Source: Phaeoceros laevis (lineage: Eukaryota; Anthocerotophyta; Anthocerotopsida; Notothyladales). From it: a DNA stretch of 56,918 nt. This document shows positions 17,308-27,181 of this stretch, piece by piece. A program made the position numbers and the translations under genes. Position 1 is the stretch's first letter; every line of letters begins with the position of its first letter. Below the pieces are notes generated by a model. The model ran no database searches, was not told the origin of the DNA, and was given only the letters and a program-made list of their open reading frames with translations. Location of the stretch: the NCBI GenBank assembly GCA_049999765.1, contig JBNGIQ010009218.1:33810-90727 (forward strand). Direction: 5' to 3'.

Positions 17308-19056
17308 ATGTCACATAGGGGTGGTGATAGAAACCCTCGTGGTAATCATACTCCACCATCAAACAGAGGTAGACGCATAAATACCAGGTCAACTGCTCAA
17401 AATACAACCAATCAAGAGGCATCTCCAGAAGATGAAGAGCCAACAGACGTCTCTTCGAGTCTTGGAGCAGTTGTAGACGAGTCTGAAGTTAGTCTGCTTC
17501 CTTGATATCAAGTAGACCCATAGTCCTTAAATACTGGAACGCATGCAAGTTCTCAGAATCCATCCAGAAGGATCTGCAATATACAACCACCTGCGTCATC
17601 CAGTAATTCCACAAATGTAGCTAGAGCTGCGCTTCTTGCACAGACAACAAGGACCAACTTAGTTGCACAAGTTGTCCATTCAATGGCGAACCCATAAACT
17701 ATCCATAATACAACAGTGACCAACCTTAAGATAGATTTTAAGGAGAAGGATAGGTTCAATGGTTCACAGTTTGATGTCTGGGCATTACGAGTCCAGACCA
17801 TACTAAAGGAGCATGACCTCTGGGAGGTAGTAACTGGTACGATGCCCAATCCTGGACAGAATGCAAGTCGAAATGTGAAGGACCTATGGGATAAGTTGGA
17901 TCTACGAGCACTTGGTGTGATCCAAGTAACGCTTGATAGTTTCATGATGCATCACACACAAGATGCCGAGACCACAAAGGACATATGGGATAATCTGTCA
18001 TAGATGTCATAGATATACAAAGTTACGAACTCGTCTTCATTGGTGACAGCCATCAGATCCTTCTACAATTACAAAATGAACGAAGGAGATTCTGTGGAAC
18101 AACATGTCATCAAGTTTCGAATGCTAAGGTCGAAGCTTACCTCCAGTGGAACAACCACAACGGAGCATCAGGCAGCGGTAGCCTTACTCCTATCATTGCC
18201 TGATTCATATCGAACATTTGTAAGCAATCACTGCACACAGCTCAAGAATATAGCTGCTGCAACACCAGCTGGCCAGCAACTTGCGGTGTCTCTATCAGAT
18301 TTGATTGGTGCACTCCTCGAGGAGGAGTCAACCAGGCTGGATAGAAGAGGTGGTACCTCCTCCAGAGGAGAGGCATCTAACAGGGCTCTCTATGCCAACA
18401 GAGGCCCTAAGAAGCAGCTATCTCGTCCAAACTAGCAATCACAAGGCAGTGGGAGCTCATCAAATACTTATAAGAAGCGTTCTGGTTCAACACCTGCTAA
18501 GAAGAAGGGCCCCTACAGGTGGTGCCTTATTCCAGGGCACTGGGAAGCAGAGTGCCGGAAAAAGAAGGCCAATGAGCCAAGGCGCACAGCACCTCTGGAA
18601 ACTAATGTTGTTCAAAGGAAATCAAACACTATACTCACTATATACTTGATGTCTACTTCACAGTTTAGGCATGCATGGTACCTGGACTCGGGAGCATCCT
18701 CCAATATCTGTCACACACGTACGACATTTTCTGAGTACCAAAAGTTGCCACATGGACAGGTAGCGTTGGTAGGGGATGACAGAAGCTTACCCATAGTTGG
18801 TATTGGCAAGGTGCCACTCCTATTTGCAAATGGAGATACACTTGAGCTAGCAGACGTCCTGCACGTGCCAGCCATGGTTAAAAATCTTATATCAGTCTAC
18901 CTGCTGGACACGCAGCATATGTTAAACATAACATTTTCTGGAGCGCTATGCAATGTGATGGATCCACAGCATAAAAATAAGGTGATAGCTGAGGTACGCC
19001 AGTTCACAATCTCTACCAACTTGACATGGTTTACAAACTTGGTCGCCCAGTTGTGA
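17308..19056 (+). pseudogene. gag: El2 gag and protease, broken
   Basis: It begins MSHRGGDRNPRG, the RG-rich gag start also seen in El1. The same frame passes stops at 17503, 17518 and 17696, then NLKIDFKEKDRFNGSQFDVWALR (from 17719), LGVIQVTLDSFMMHHTQDAE and further stops at 18001. Core continues FYNYKMNEGDSVEQHV and FRMLRSKLTSSG (18061-18150). The zinc knuckle at about 18500 reads YRWCLIPGHWEAEC, with its first Cys lost. Protease WYLDSGASSNICH (about 18677) keeps the DSG triad. The segment ends by frameshift near 19050. Confidence 0.85.
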
Positions 19057-20102
19057 ACCTGAGTCAACAACAGTTGACCAAGAAAGACACAATGCTGTGG
19101 CACTGTAGACTTGCACATGTCAACTTTGACAAGCTAAAAGCAATGGTGGCAAGTAATACCTTATACAGGGAGAAATTCATGATAAGGTTCGTGGACAAGC
19201 AGTTCTGCGAAGCCTGTGTATGTGGGAAGCACCACCGAGCCCCATACAAGGATGAAAATCCAACATGTGCAACTAAATTGCTAGAGCTAGTCCACTCTGA
19301 TCTGTGTGGGCCAATGTCCACATCCTCATTCGGGGGCAGCAAGTACATTCTCTCCTTCATAGATGATTGGAGTAGGTATCTTATGATATACCTTATCAAG
19401 AATAAGAATGAAACACTTGGCTGCTTTATGGACTATGTTACCTTCGCACAGCGTCAAACTGGTGAGCTATTGAAAACCTTGCGCAGTGACAACGGGGGTG
19501 AATATATATCTGACGACTTCAAGCATTATTGTCAAGTTCATGGCATTGCTCGTCAGTATACTACACCCTATACCTCTTCGCAAAATCCAATAGCAGAGAT
19601 CAGCAATAGGCATATTCAAGAGCAAGCTAAGGCTATGCTCAAGCAAGCACGTCTATCCAAAGGATACTGGGCGGAGGCAGCAGTAACAGCTGCATACATA
19701 AGAAATCGTATACCCACAAGTGCTTTTGCTGGAGCCACTCCTTTCGAGAGATGGACCTCCCACAAGCCTCGAATTAACCATCTTTGGTTATTTAGAGCAC
19801 CTGCGTATGCCCACTTATCCGAAGACCAGAGGGTGAAGTTAGATTACAAGGCACGCAAGTACGTCTTTGTGGGGTATACAAAGGGTATCAAGGGTTATAA
19901 ACTTTTTGATCTGGATACAGGACGTATCACACACTGTAGGAGTGTAATCTTTAATGAGCAGCAGCTTCTTACTTACCCTGCAGAGCTACGTCAGTCGAAG
20001 AGGCTAACGAAGTCAATAATGAAGGCTATGCATCCGATTCCGAAGATGTATACCAGCCTGCTAGTCCTATGCTTGCCCAGGCAAAGCAACCTCCGCATGT
20101 GA
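19026..20102 (+). pseudogene. pol: El2 integrase
   Basis: A 358-aa open segment: LWHCRLAHVNF and FCEACVCGKHHRAPY (HHCC-type zinc region), HSDLCGPMSTSSFGG, FIDDWSRY, LRSDNGGEYISDDF, YTSSQNPIAEISNRH. The three acidic catalytic positions are present. QNPIAE replaces the common QNGVAE, as in El1. It continues through EDQRVKLDYKARKYVFVGYTKG and ends by frameshift near 20050, where the acidic linker continues in another frame. Confidence 0.85.
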
Positions 20103-21718
20103 CACCAGCTCCTACACAGAATGCAACGACAAGTCAGCAGAGTGATCAGTCTATGAACCCTGATGACGAAGAATTAAGTGAGTTCCCAGATGACGATACT
20201 TACACCGAACTTGCCCATGATGAAGAACAGCCAATAGAACACATGCATTCTGAGATACAAAGTCCTGGAGCATTCGTTCCAGATCCAGAACCTGCTGTGG
20301 AGCTCAGGAGAAGTGCACGAAGGCACACATCATCTCTAGCAGAGTGGGATAACCCACCTCTCACAGTTAGTTCATTTCTAGTACAGGAAGATGTTAATGT
20401 GGTAGATATGGATGAGCCACAAAGCTATAAGGAAGCTTTAGCATCTCCTGCAGCTGCGAAATGAATAGAAGCTATAAACTCGAAGCACAAATCACTCATG
20501 GATAATGGCACATGGGAGCTAGTTGATCTACCGCCTGAAAGGAAGGCAGTGACCTACAAATGGGTCTTCAAGATCAAACTGAAAGCTGACGGGAGTATCG
20601 AACGCTACAAGGCAAGGCTAGTGGCCAGGGGGTACAGTCAGGTTGAAGGCCTGGACTACACGGAAACCTTCTCACCATTTGTTAGAGCCACATCTCTACG
20701 GGCCTTGTTTGCTATAGCAGCTCAAAAGGATTATATAATGGAACACATGGATGTGAAGACCGCATTCCTGAATGGGATACTTGAAGAGACCATATATATG
20801 TGGCAACCAGAGGGGTACAAAGACCCTGCACATCCCAACAAAGTATGTAAGCTAATCAAAACTATCTATGGCCTAAAGCAATCGCCGAGAGCCTAATATA
20901 AACGAATAGATACTTACTTGAAGCAGTCAGGCTTTGAGCAAAGTACATCTGATTCGAATGTCTATCTTTTGAGAGATGCTGAAGGAGTAGTATTCTTAGC
21001 ACTGTATGTTGATGATGCCGTCATCATTGCGAGCAGCCCCAAACTCATGGCCAAAGTCAAAGGTATCCTAAGTCAAAATTTTCAATGACGGACCTTGGCC
21101 TGCTAACATGGTTTTTGGGCATACAAATATTACAAAACCTTCAAACACATACAGTGTTTATACATCAAGGACAGTTCCTCAGCCCGACACTTGCTAAGTT
21201 CAGAATGACTGACTGTAAACCAACGCATTATGCGTTACATAAAAGGGACACCCAAACTTGGGTTGTTATACAAGCAGAAGCCTCAGAATCTATTGCTTAC
21301 CTGTTTCAGTGACGCAAACTGGGCATCTGATGCTGATACACGAAAGTCTATTTCGGCTAACTGTCTCATGCTTGGCACAAATGAATGGGATTCCACAGTG
21401 ATCTCTTGGTATAGCAAAAAGCAACAGGTGGTACACTCGTGAGTTGCTAGCATCACTTGGGGAACCACAAAAAGGGTCTACGCTACTGCTATGTGATAAT
21501 CAATTGGCATAGCACTAGCTCAGAACCCCATAATGCATTCCTGGACAAAACACATAGAGATTAAGCATCACTTCATAAGGCAAGTGATATCTAATGGTCA
21601 TGCAAACCTCCAGTATGTACCAACTGGAGACAACATTGCAGACCTACTCACCAAGGCACTTGCAAGAGACAAGCATGAAAAATTCTGCAAGTCTTTTGGA
21701 CTAACAAATTGCCCATAG
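20069..21718 (+). pseudogene. pol: El2 RT and RNase H with internal deletions
   Basis: Acidic linker, then WELVDLPPERKAVTYKWVFK, RYKARLVARGYSQVEGLDY, MDVKTAFLNG, KTIYGLKQSPRA, then a stop (TAA where El1 has Trp, about 20895), then LYVDDAVIIASS. A stop also replaces Trp at 20462. After DCKPT (about 21225) some 70 codons present in El1 are missing, and the sequence jumps to IMRYIKGTPKLG. A second deletion removes the RNase H STEAEY block after SWYSKKQQVV (about 21430). It ends HTKHIEIKHHFIRQ...DLLTKALARDKHEKF. The deletions make it inactive. Confidence 0.85.
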
Positions 21719-21849
21719 ACAACATGCACCCATTAAACAGAGGTAGAAACAACACTAATCTGTTCTACAGGTCTTCAACACTTGAAGTGGCGAGTCGGCA
21801 TCACAGTGGTGCATCTATGCCAAGAATCTGCACATACAAACAATCAGTT

Positions 21850-22287
21850 TCAGTGGGAGCACCTGACAAGATCCAGCATACGGCGAGGACAGCGCAAGCA
21901 GAAAACACAAAAGGTTTGCTCACCATAGCGCAGAATGAGCCGTCCTTGTTTTGTGAACTCAGATCCAGCGTACATCAACCGTTCCATGCAATATGGAAGC
22001 ATACGGTATGGCGCATCTGGTGCAAGGCAAGGAAAACCCTGCAGCAGCCTCCAGCGGGCGTGAGCTGCCTCTAATTCCTCCTCAGTGATGTAGAGTTTGG
22101 CGAATTCACTGCAGACAGTGCACGGCTTGCGGCGACGAAGCATGGCGAGCACGACGAGTCCGAGGAAGATGACCAGCAAACACACAAGGGACGAAGAACA
22201 TGGCATCTTGTCCATGGCAATCGAGCGCGGCAACTGCAACGTCGGAGCGTGAAGACAGCATGAAAGGCAAGATGCGAAAAGTGACAA
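21850..22287 (-). CDS. Antisense ORF of El2: TM plus CxxC protein
   Basis: A 145-aa frame opposite to gag-pol; the better start is the internal Met at 22215 (MDKMPCSSS), which matches the El1 start. A strong transmembrane segment SLVCLLVIFLGLVVLAML is followed by basic RRRK, CTVC, EEELEAAHARW, DAPYRMLPYC, RLMYAGSEF and LILRYG. The C-terminal tail has further Cys residues. It is homologous to the El1 ORF at 12989-13327, with conserved Cys, Trp and Tyr positions. It remains open although El2 pol is destroyed. The upstream minus-strand leader contains ctagggctagggctc, again like plant gene leaders. Family not recognised; probably membrane-anchored with the CxxC domain on one face. Confidence 0.65.
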   Translation of the reverse strand: MSLFASCLSCCLHAPTLQLPRSIAMDKMPCSSSLVCLLVIFLGLVVLAMLRRRKPCTVCSEFAKLYITEEELEAAHARWRLLQGFPCLAPDAPYRMLPYCMERLMYAGSEFTKQGRLILRYGEQTFCVFCLRCPRRMLDLVRCSH

Positions 22288-22368
22288 GTGTTGGGAGCCC
22301 TAGCCCTAGCGGCCGGCACTCGATATGAAGGGTTTCGCTTTTTTTTGTGTTATTTTGATTATCTGTCT

Positions 22369-22377
22369 AAGTGGGAG
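22369..22377 (+). other. El2 polypurine tract
   Basis: AAGTGGGAG abuts the 3' LTR and is identical to El1. Confidence 0.9.
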
Positions 22378-22645
22378 TAGGGAAAAGGCAGTTAATTAAT
22401 AAGCAATTAATTAATGTCTTTTAAATAGCCAAATAAATAGTCGATAGGTTATTTAAGTTTTAGAAAATTATCAAGGTACGAAACGTGGTAACGTTTCGTA
22501 CAGGCGCAACTATACATAACCGCCGTGTCCGCTCATGGTGAACAGGCACACCGCCTGACATGTGTCTTCTTGGCACACACGCACGTTCAATTCACTTCTA
22601 CAATTTCCTACTCTCGCTTTCTCTTGATCCTCCCGAAATCCTCTA
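22378..22645 (+). repeat. El2 3' LTR
   Basis: 268 bp, TAGGGAAAAGGC...CTCTA, followed by target-site copy GATCA (22646-22650). It differs from the 5' LTR by about 12 substitutions and a 2-bp gap. Confidence 0.95.
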
Positions 22646-22858
22646 GATCACAGCAGCGGAGAACGCTCAAGGACCGAGTCCCGAACAAGGTGGTGGCCAG
22701 CAGGCGGAGCAGGCCAGGTTCGCAGCGTGGTTCGAAGGGTTGCATACGCCAGGTGCGGAGGTGCATGCTGGTGACGGCATGTTCGGCAACTGCACCACTA
22801 TTCTCCTTCAGAGTTAAGCCTATGACTGGCCAGATGCCTTGGGACAGAGGCTACCGTC

Positions 22859-24321
22859 ATGGAGCACAAGACCAGCACTGGAATTTCGGGAAAGACCGAG
22901 AAGTACTCGGGTAAGCCCGCAACTGTGTCTTTGAGGGAGTTCCGCATTCACTATCGGTCTGTAGTGGCGGAGTTAAGGTTCAAGTATGCAGACATTTTCA
23001 TGCCCAGGTATGCTTTTGAGCACATGGGCATTTTTCTGACTGGGGAAGCTGCCATTTTGCATGATCAACACTTTGATGCTCTAACAGCAGTACAAGTGCA
23101 ACCTAACCTTGCTTACTTGCAAGCTATAAATGATGCCTACGATCAAGCTTTAACGGAGGCAAAGGAAGCATGGGTGGTATCGGAGGAGCAGCCAACACCA
23201 CCGACTAGGATTGATTTGCCGCCTGAGCAATTGTTGGAGGCTGTGCAGGGCATTTAGCATACCATTGAGGTGCCAGCAGAGGAAGATCCAGTGAAGGCCT
23301 TTTTGGCTATTTTGGAGAGGGAATTCCTAGAAAAGAATGGCGATAAAATCCTGGAAATGGCCAACTTCAAGAGGAAAAAGGGTGAAACCTTAAGATGATG
23401 TACAGGCGGTTGGATGATCTCATGCAGGCCACTGGGTCTACTGATCAAATAGCAACAGGCTTGAAGTACTTGCAGGCGCTAGAGAGTGATCCTTTTGTCC
23501 ATTTTCAAGTCTTGACGAAGGTGTTTTTTCTGCATCAGGACAAGTACACGTTGAGAAATATCTATGATGTGGCTGAGAGCTTGGATGTATGTAATGTGCA
23601 CTACAGGGCTCCAGCAGGAGGAGTCGTGATGGAGCATCACAAGAGGTTGTCGGCAGCTGTAGCCACACCAGCATTGAAACAGATCAAAGCTGCAAATGTG
23701 GCAGCTGTAGCTAGTGCTTGTAATTATTGTGCATCTACTGAGCATACTTCAAAGGAGTGCAAAGTGGACAAGGATGGTCTAACCTGTACGCATTGTGGGA
23801 GAGGTGGTCACATTGAGTCGGTGTGTTACACCAAGTATCCTGAGAAGAATCCCTGGAAGAATGGCAAGAAGGTTGAGGTGGCGACAGCCACGGTGACCAA
23901 GGCTACGACCACTCATGCAAAGGCAGCTCCAGGTGAGGGCAAGTCTAAGCATGCTAAGCAGAGGCAAAAGCTGACAGCTATGACTGCAGAGCTGCAAAAA
24001 TTGCAGCAAGCTGCTACCCAATAGCAAGCTGTCACTGAAGCCCAAAAATTGTCTACGCTAATGGCGGATTTCGAGGCTTTGAAAACAAGAATGCCAGCAG
24101 CTATGTCAGTGCAGCCGGTGCAGTATGGAGCCATGGAGACTCAGCTTGTGCCAGCTTTGATGCGACCAGGAGGGACGGCTATAGCTAGCAGCTCGATAGC
24201 CGGTCACCCTCCAGGTGTGTCTTTGCAATACCCGCAAGGGTACGGGTTTCCTTACCATGCTTTTTCTACTAGTCGCATTATGATGAACTTTAAGGAAGAG
24301 GACATGATTAGACTATCGTAG
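22859..24321 (+). pseudogene. gag: Gypsy-like gag with two zinc knuckles
   Basis: The frame from ATG 22859 gives REFRIHYRSVVAELRFKYAD, AFEHMGIFLTGEAA, PPEQLLEAVQGI and a TAG stop (23255-23257). It reads on to EEDPVKAFLAILEREFL, shifts frame near 23390, then MMYRRLDDLMQATGS, QALESDPFVHFQVLTKVFFL and KYTLRNIYDVAESLDV, a retrotransposon-gag-like helical region. Two CCHC boxes follow: CNYCASTEHTSKEC (about 23720) and CTHCGRGGHIESVC (about 23790). A Lys/Ala-rich and Gln-rich coiled-coil-like tail ends at the TAG at 24022, with another open part to 24321. Upstream, the frame GGQQAEQARFAAWFEGLHTP (about 22690-22750) may be the true N-terminus. Confidence 0.65.
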
Positions 24322-24480
24322 CCCTGCTCAAGTCCAGGCATTAGCAGCGCTAGCAACATACACAATGAAAGGTGGTTTTAGTGGCACTAGTAGGACGCGA
24401 AGTGGTGCGAGACAAGCTATGTCGAAGCCCTATGATCCAATGACGTCGAGTTTGCATCCAGATGGGAGTTTGCATCCAGA

Positions 24481-25328
24481 GTGGCGCCTTACATCCTACC
24501 TATCGGAGGAATTAGAAGGGCCATAGCTCGGAACTTTATTGACCCAGCCTTATGGGCTGAGTCCTCGGCAGCAGCTCTCAAGCCGTTGCCGGAGGATGAC
24601 GAAGTGGAGGCGCCCGTGGAGGCTTCAAGCGTTCCGGTTCCTACTGCCAGGGCTAAGGGTGCGCAAGCGCACAACCGCGTGGTGTCAGCCACTCCGGCTG
24701 CCACCACTGTGCTGCCGGCAACCTTGCTGGCAAGGGTGCGAGAAGCCACGAAGTTGGCAGCCAGCACCCCTGCCCAGCCTCAGGCGGTTGTGGAGCCCCT
24801 GCGCAAGGCCAGCATCAAGGCACCTAGGGTGGAGGAAGCTAGCGCCAGCGCTCCTGCAGCAGCGTCCGCGCGCCTGGTTCACGATGGCGGGACTTTCAAA
24901 CCCCAGCTCACTGCCAAAATGTTGTCAGTAAGATCATGCATGCGCCTTTGTTTTCTTTGCAAGACTTGGGTGTTATGCCGTCTATGGTGTTGCAAGTGTT
25001 TCAGGAAGAAGTTGGTGTCCCGACACATGTTGCTCAGCTGGCGGAGCTTGCAGATTTTCTGTCCGAGGATGACTTGTGTGCTACACATCACTGGCAGCAG
25101 GCCGCAGAGGGAGGAGCCTCACCACCACTTGTGCAGGTCACATGCAGACCTGGTCATGGACAGTGGTGGTCAAGCAGGTTCACCTCTAGCCTTGCCGAGG
25201 ATCAGGAGCCCATGACGGAGGACGAGGCAACCATGGTGTTTCAGGCATTGCTCGAAGATCAAGCCCACATTTCCAATCGGGACTTGGCAGCTGCAGTGCA
25301 CAGCATCCCTGTGATAGCTCCTGAATAG
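24481..25328 (+). pseudogene. Linker between gypsy-like gag and protease
   Basis: Two overlapping frames (24481-24960, then 24936-25328) give an Ala/Pro/Val-rich low-complexity segment and an acidic segment with SMVLQVFQEEVGVP, LAELADFLSEDDLC, EDEATMVFQALLEDQ and HSIPVIAPE. A TAG at 25326 separates it from the protease in the same frame. No catalytic motif is seen. It is read as the spacer of a gag-PR polyprotein. Confidence 0.5.
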
Positions 25329-25355
25329 CGTCAGCAAACTCGAGTGCGAGCAACT

Positions 25356-25490
25356 ATGGTGGACAAGGGGGGGAACCACATCACACTGAATGGGTCACGG
25401 CCTGATGTGGTTTTGATGGATACTGGCGCCGAGCCAGTCATCCTAGGTGCTCGCATGGCTGAGATGAAGATGTCTTGTGAAAATCTCTAG
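25356..25490 (+). pseudogene. Retropepsin N-terminal half (gypsy-like)
   Basis: HITLNGSRPDVVLMDTGAEP, then VILGARMAEMK. The DTGA aspartate-protease active-site motif is clear. The domain is cut at about 25465 by an insertion that runs to about 26772; after it the second half resumes (LQDSAWHIRTAGG). The last codons before TAG 25488-25490 belong to the insertion. Confidence 0.75.
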
Positions 25491-25493
25491 ATG

Positions 25494-25524
25494 TCTTGTG
25501 AAAATCAACAAAATTTTCACAAGA
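25494..25524. repeat. 12-bp hairpin at edge of insertion
   Basis: TCTTGTGAAAAT (25494-25505) pairs with ATTTTCACAAGA (25513-25524) across a 7-nt loop. Related words (gtcttgtgaaaatc, atcttgtgaaaatc) recur between 25470 and 25580. It may be the end structure of the element that interrupted the protease. Confidence 0.6.
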
Positions 25525-25596
25525 TGTCTTGTAAAATCAGCAAATTTTTAACAAGGTATCTTGTGAAAATCAGCAACAAGTGTTTATTTTGGTTTC

Positions 25597-25827
25597 ATGT
25601 GCAAGCCATATGTGGTCCAAAAACAACAAGTCATAAGCAAACTCCGGGTGGTTGAAGAGGCGTGTGATCAGGTGATTCCGGACTCGGCGGCAGCACTAGG
25701 GGTAGCAGTAGAAAACACTGTGGCAAATGTTGTTGAGGGCGGCGGCAATGTGGAGGATGACATTGAGGTACAGGATGTAGCAGGCATGGATTCCGCCATG
25801 GGGCTACTACGCGAGGGCGATGCATGA
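25597..25827 (+). CDS. Short ORF inside the insertion, unknown
   Basis: A 76-aa acidic frame (VVEEACDQVIPDS, VENTVANVVEGGGNVEDDIE) between the hairpin and the inverted protease fragment. There is no family resemblance; it may be decayed retroelement linker. Low confidence as a gene. Confidence 0.2.
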   Translation: MCKPYVVQKQQVISKLRVVEEACDQVIPDSAAALGVAVENTVANVVEGGGNVEDDIEVQDVAGMDSAMGLLREGDA

Positions 25828-25995
25828 AAGTTTGGGAGTCATCTCGGGTTTGGGTTTTTCAATCTCGCTTGGGGCACTCAATGAACTCAATCATCTCTTT
25901 TGTGCTTTTTTCCGCTTTATGTGCAGGCATAAGTGGCAAAAAAGAAGAAGTTATATACAAAATTGCAAAAAAAGCAAAATATACTTTGTAGGCGC

Positions 25996-26655
25996 TCAAG
26001 AATTAAAGGATGGTTTTTCTTTAACGTTAAAAATATCGTTTTTGGGCAATTTTGTAAATTTCGAAAATGGCTTTGGCCATGAGGAAAAGGAGACCAAGGA
26101 GAAACTTTGTTCATGAGAGACCTTGTTGATAGGATCTGTGGCTGCAAAGGAGGAGAGAGTGTCGAAGTAATCCTCCTCCGACTCCTCATCACTCAGGTCC
26201 AGTGGTAGCACTCGCTTATAGGTGGCAGCACATGCCTCCTTAAGAGCAGTGAGGGCTATCCCTACCTGACTCCCATGCAAATCTAATGGCAGAAAATCCA
26301 TGTGACGACCTACTCCATCCCAGTCCACCCTATAATACGCTTGTTCTGTCCAATTGTCAATAGTGACTCCTGGAGGGAAAAGCATTTCTTGCCCCATAAG
26401 GACATCATAGCTAATGGCTGAGGTAACCAAGCAACGCACCTTAAGCTCCATGGATTGACTAGTTGCAGGGTTAAAAACAATGCTCAGGAATTGTGTGGTC
26501 TCCCCTTGCACTGGCTCAACCTTACCTCCAGCAGTACGGATTCTCCATGCGGACGTCTGCAATGCCGACCCAATAAGGCCCAGCTTGTGAGCAAATGCAG
26601 CACCCAGGATGACAGGCTGGGCCCCTGTGTCAAGTAGCACAAGGGGCCTCACCAT
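25996..26655 (-). pseudogene. Inverted retropepsin fragment, second copy of the family
   Basis: The minus-strand frame has LVLLDTGAQPVILGAAFAHK, SAWRIRTAGGKVEPVQGETT, VRCLVTSAISYDVLMGQEML, DNWTEQAYYRVDWDG and LPLDLHGSQVG, then an acidic stretch LDLSDEESEEDYFD and an unrelated Lys/Phe-rich tail. It is homologous to the plus-strand protease at 25356-25465 plus 26777-27090, but in opposite orientation and lying inside it. A frameshift separates the preceding VVRING from RPLVLLDTG. It is a fragment of another copy of the same retroelement family. Confidence 0.75.
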
Positions 26656-26776
26656 TGATTCTCACCACACCTTGATGGTTGTCAACAAGTACCGCACCCA
26701 GATTCACCAGCATTCTCTTTGACAGCGGTATGACAGGCAGTCCCCTGCTCATGTGGTGTAACAGAAACAACAAGGT

Positions 26777-27175
26777 GTGCAGTTGCAAGATTCCGCTTGG
26801 CACATCCGCACTGCGGGAGGGGGAGTGGAGCCACTCTTGGGAGAAACCATGAGTTTGATTCCCCTTTGTTTCAAGCCAGGGACGGCTGAGGAATGCACCT
26901 TGTGGGTGAGATGTTTGGTCACTACTGCAACCAGCTATGACATCCTTCTCGGCATGGAAGGTCTGTATGCACCTGGTTTCATGATCGACACCTTTACTGA
27001 AACAACATTTTACCGACCAGACTGGAAAAATCCTTCCAGACTAGCAGCTATTCCGTTGGACTTGCACGGGCGTCAGGGTCCTAGGCATGCGTATGCTGCA
27101 CAAGCAGATCATGGTGTTGCTTGTAAAGGCGCAGTGTCAGCTAACCTGGTTGCTTGGGCATGTCATGTTACGTGA
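26777..27175 (+). pseudogene. Retropepsin C-terminal half (gypsy-like)
   Basis: SAWHIRTAGGGVEPLLGET, CTLWVRCLVTTATSYDILLG, FTETTFYRPDW and IPLDLHGRQG match, block for block, the inverted copy. It ends in TGA (27173-27175) in the context acg tga gac, consistent with CGA to TGA. The same frame continues through 27182-27400 into the methyltransferase, so protease and methyltransferase were one polyprotein. Confidence 0.75.
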
Positions 27176-27181
27176 GACAAA

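Larger units (their letters stand above)
16202..22645 (+). mobile_element. Ty1/copia LTR retrotransposon El2 (decayed)
   Basis: LTRs 16202-16471 (270 bp) and 22378-22645 (268 bp) differ by about 12 substitutions plus a 2-bp indel. Target-site duplication GATCA is at 16197-16201 and 22646-22650. The internal order is the same as El1: primer-binding site, Cys ORF A, ORF B, gag-pol, antisense ORF, AAGTGGGAG. LTR ends are TAGG...CTCTA, not TG...CA. Pol has many stops and two internal deletions in the RT/RNase H part, so El2 is dead and clearly older than El1. Protein-level similarity with El1 is high, but the LTR sequences are unrelated by eye. Confidence 0.95.
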
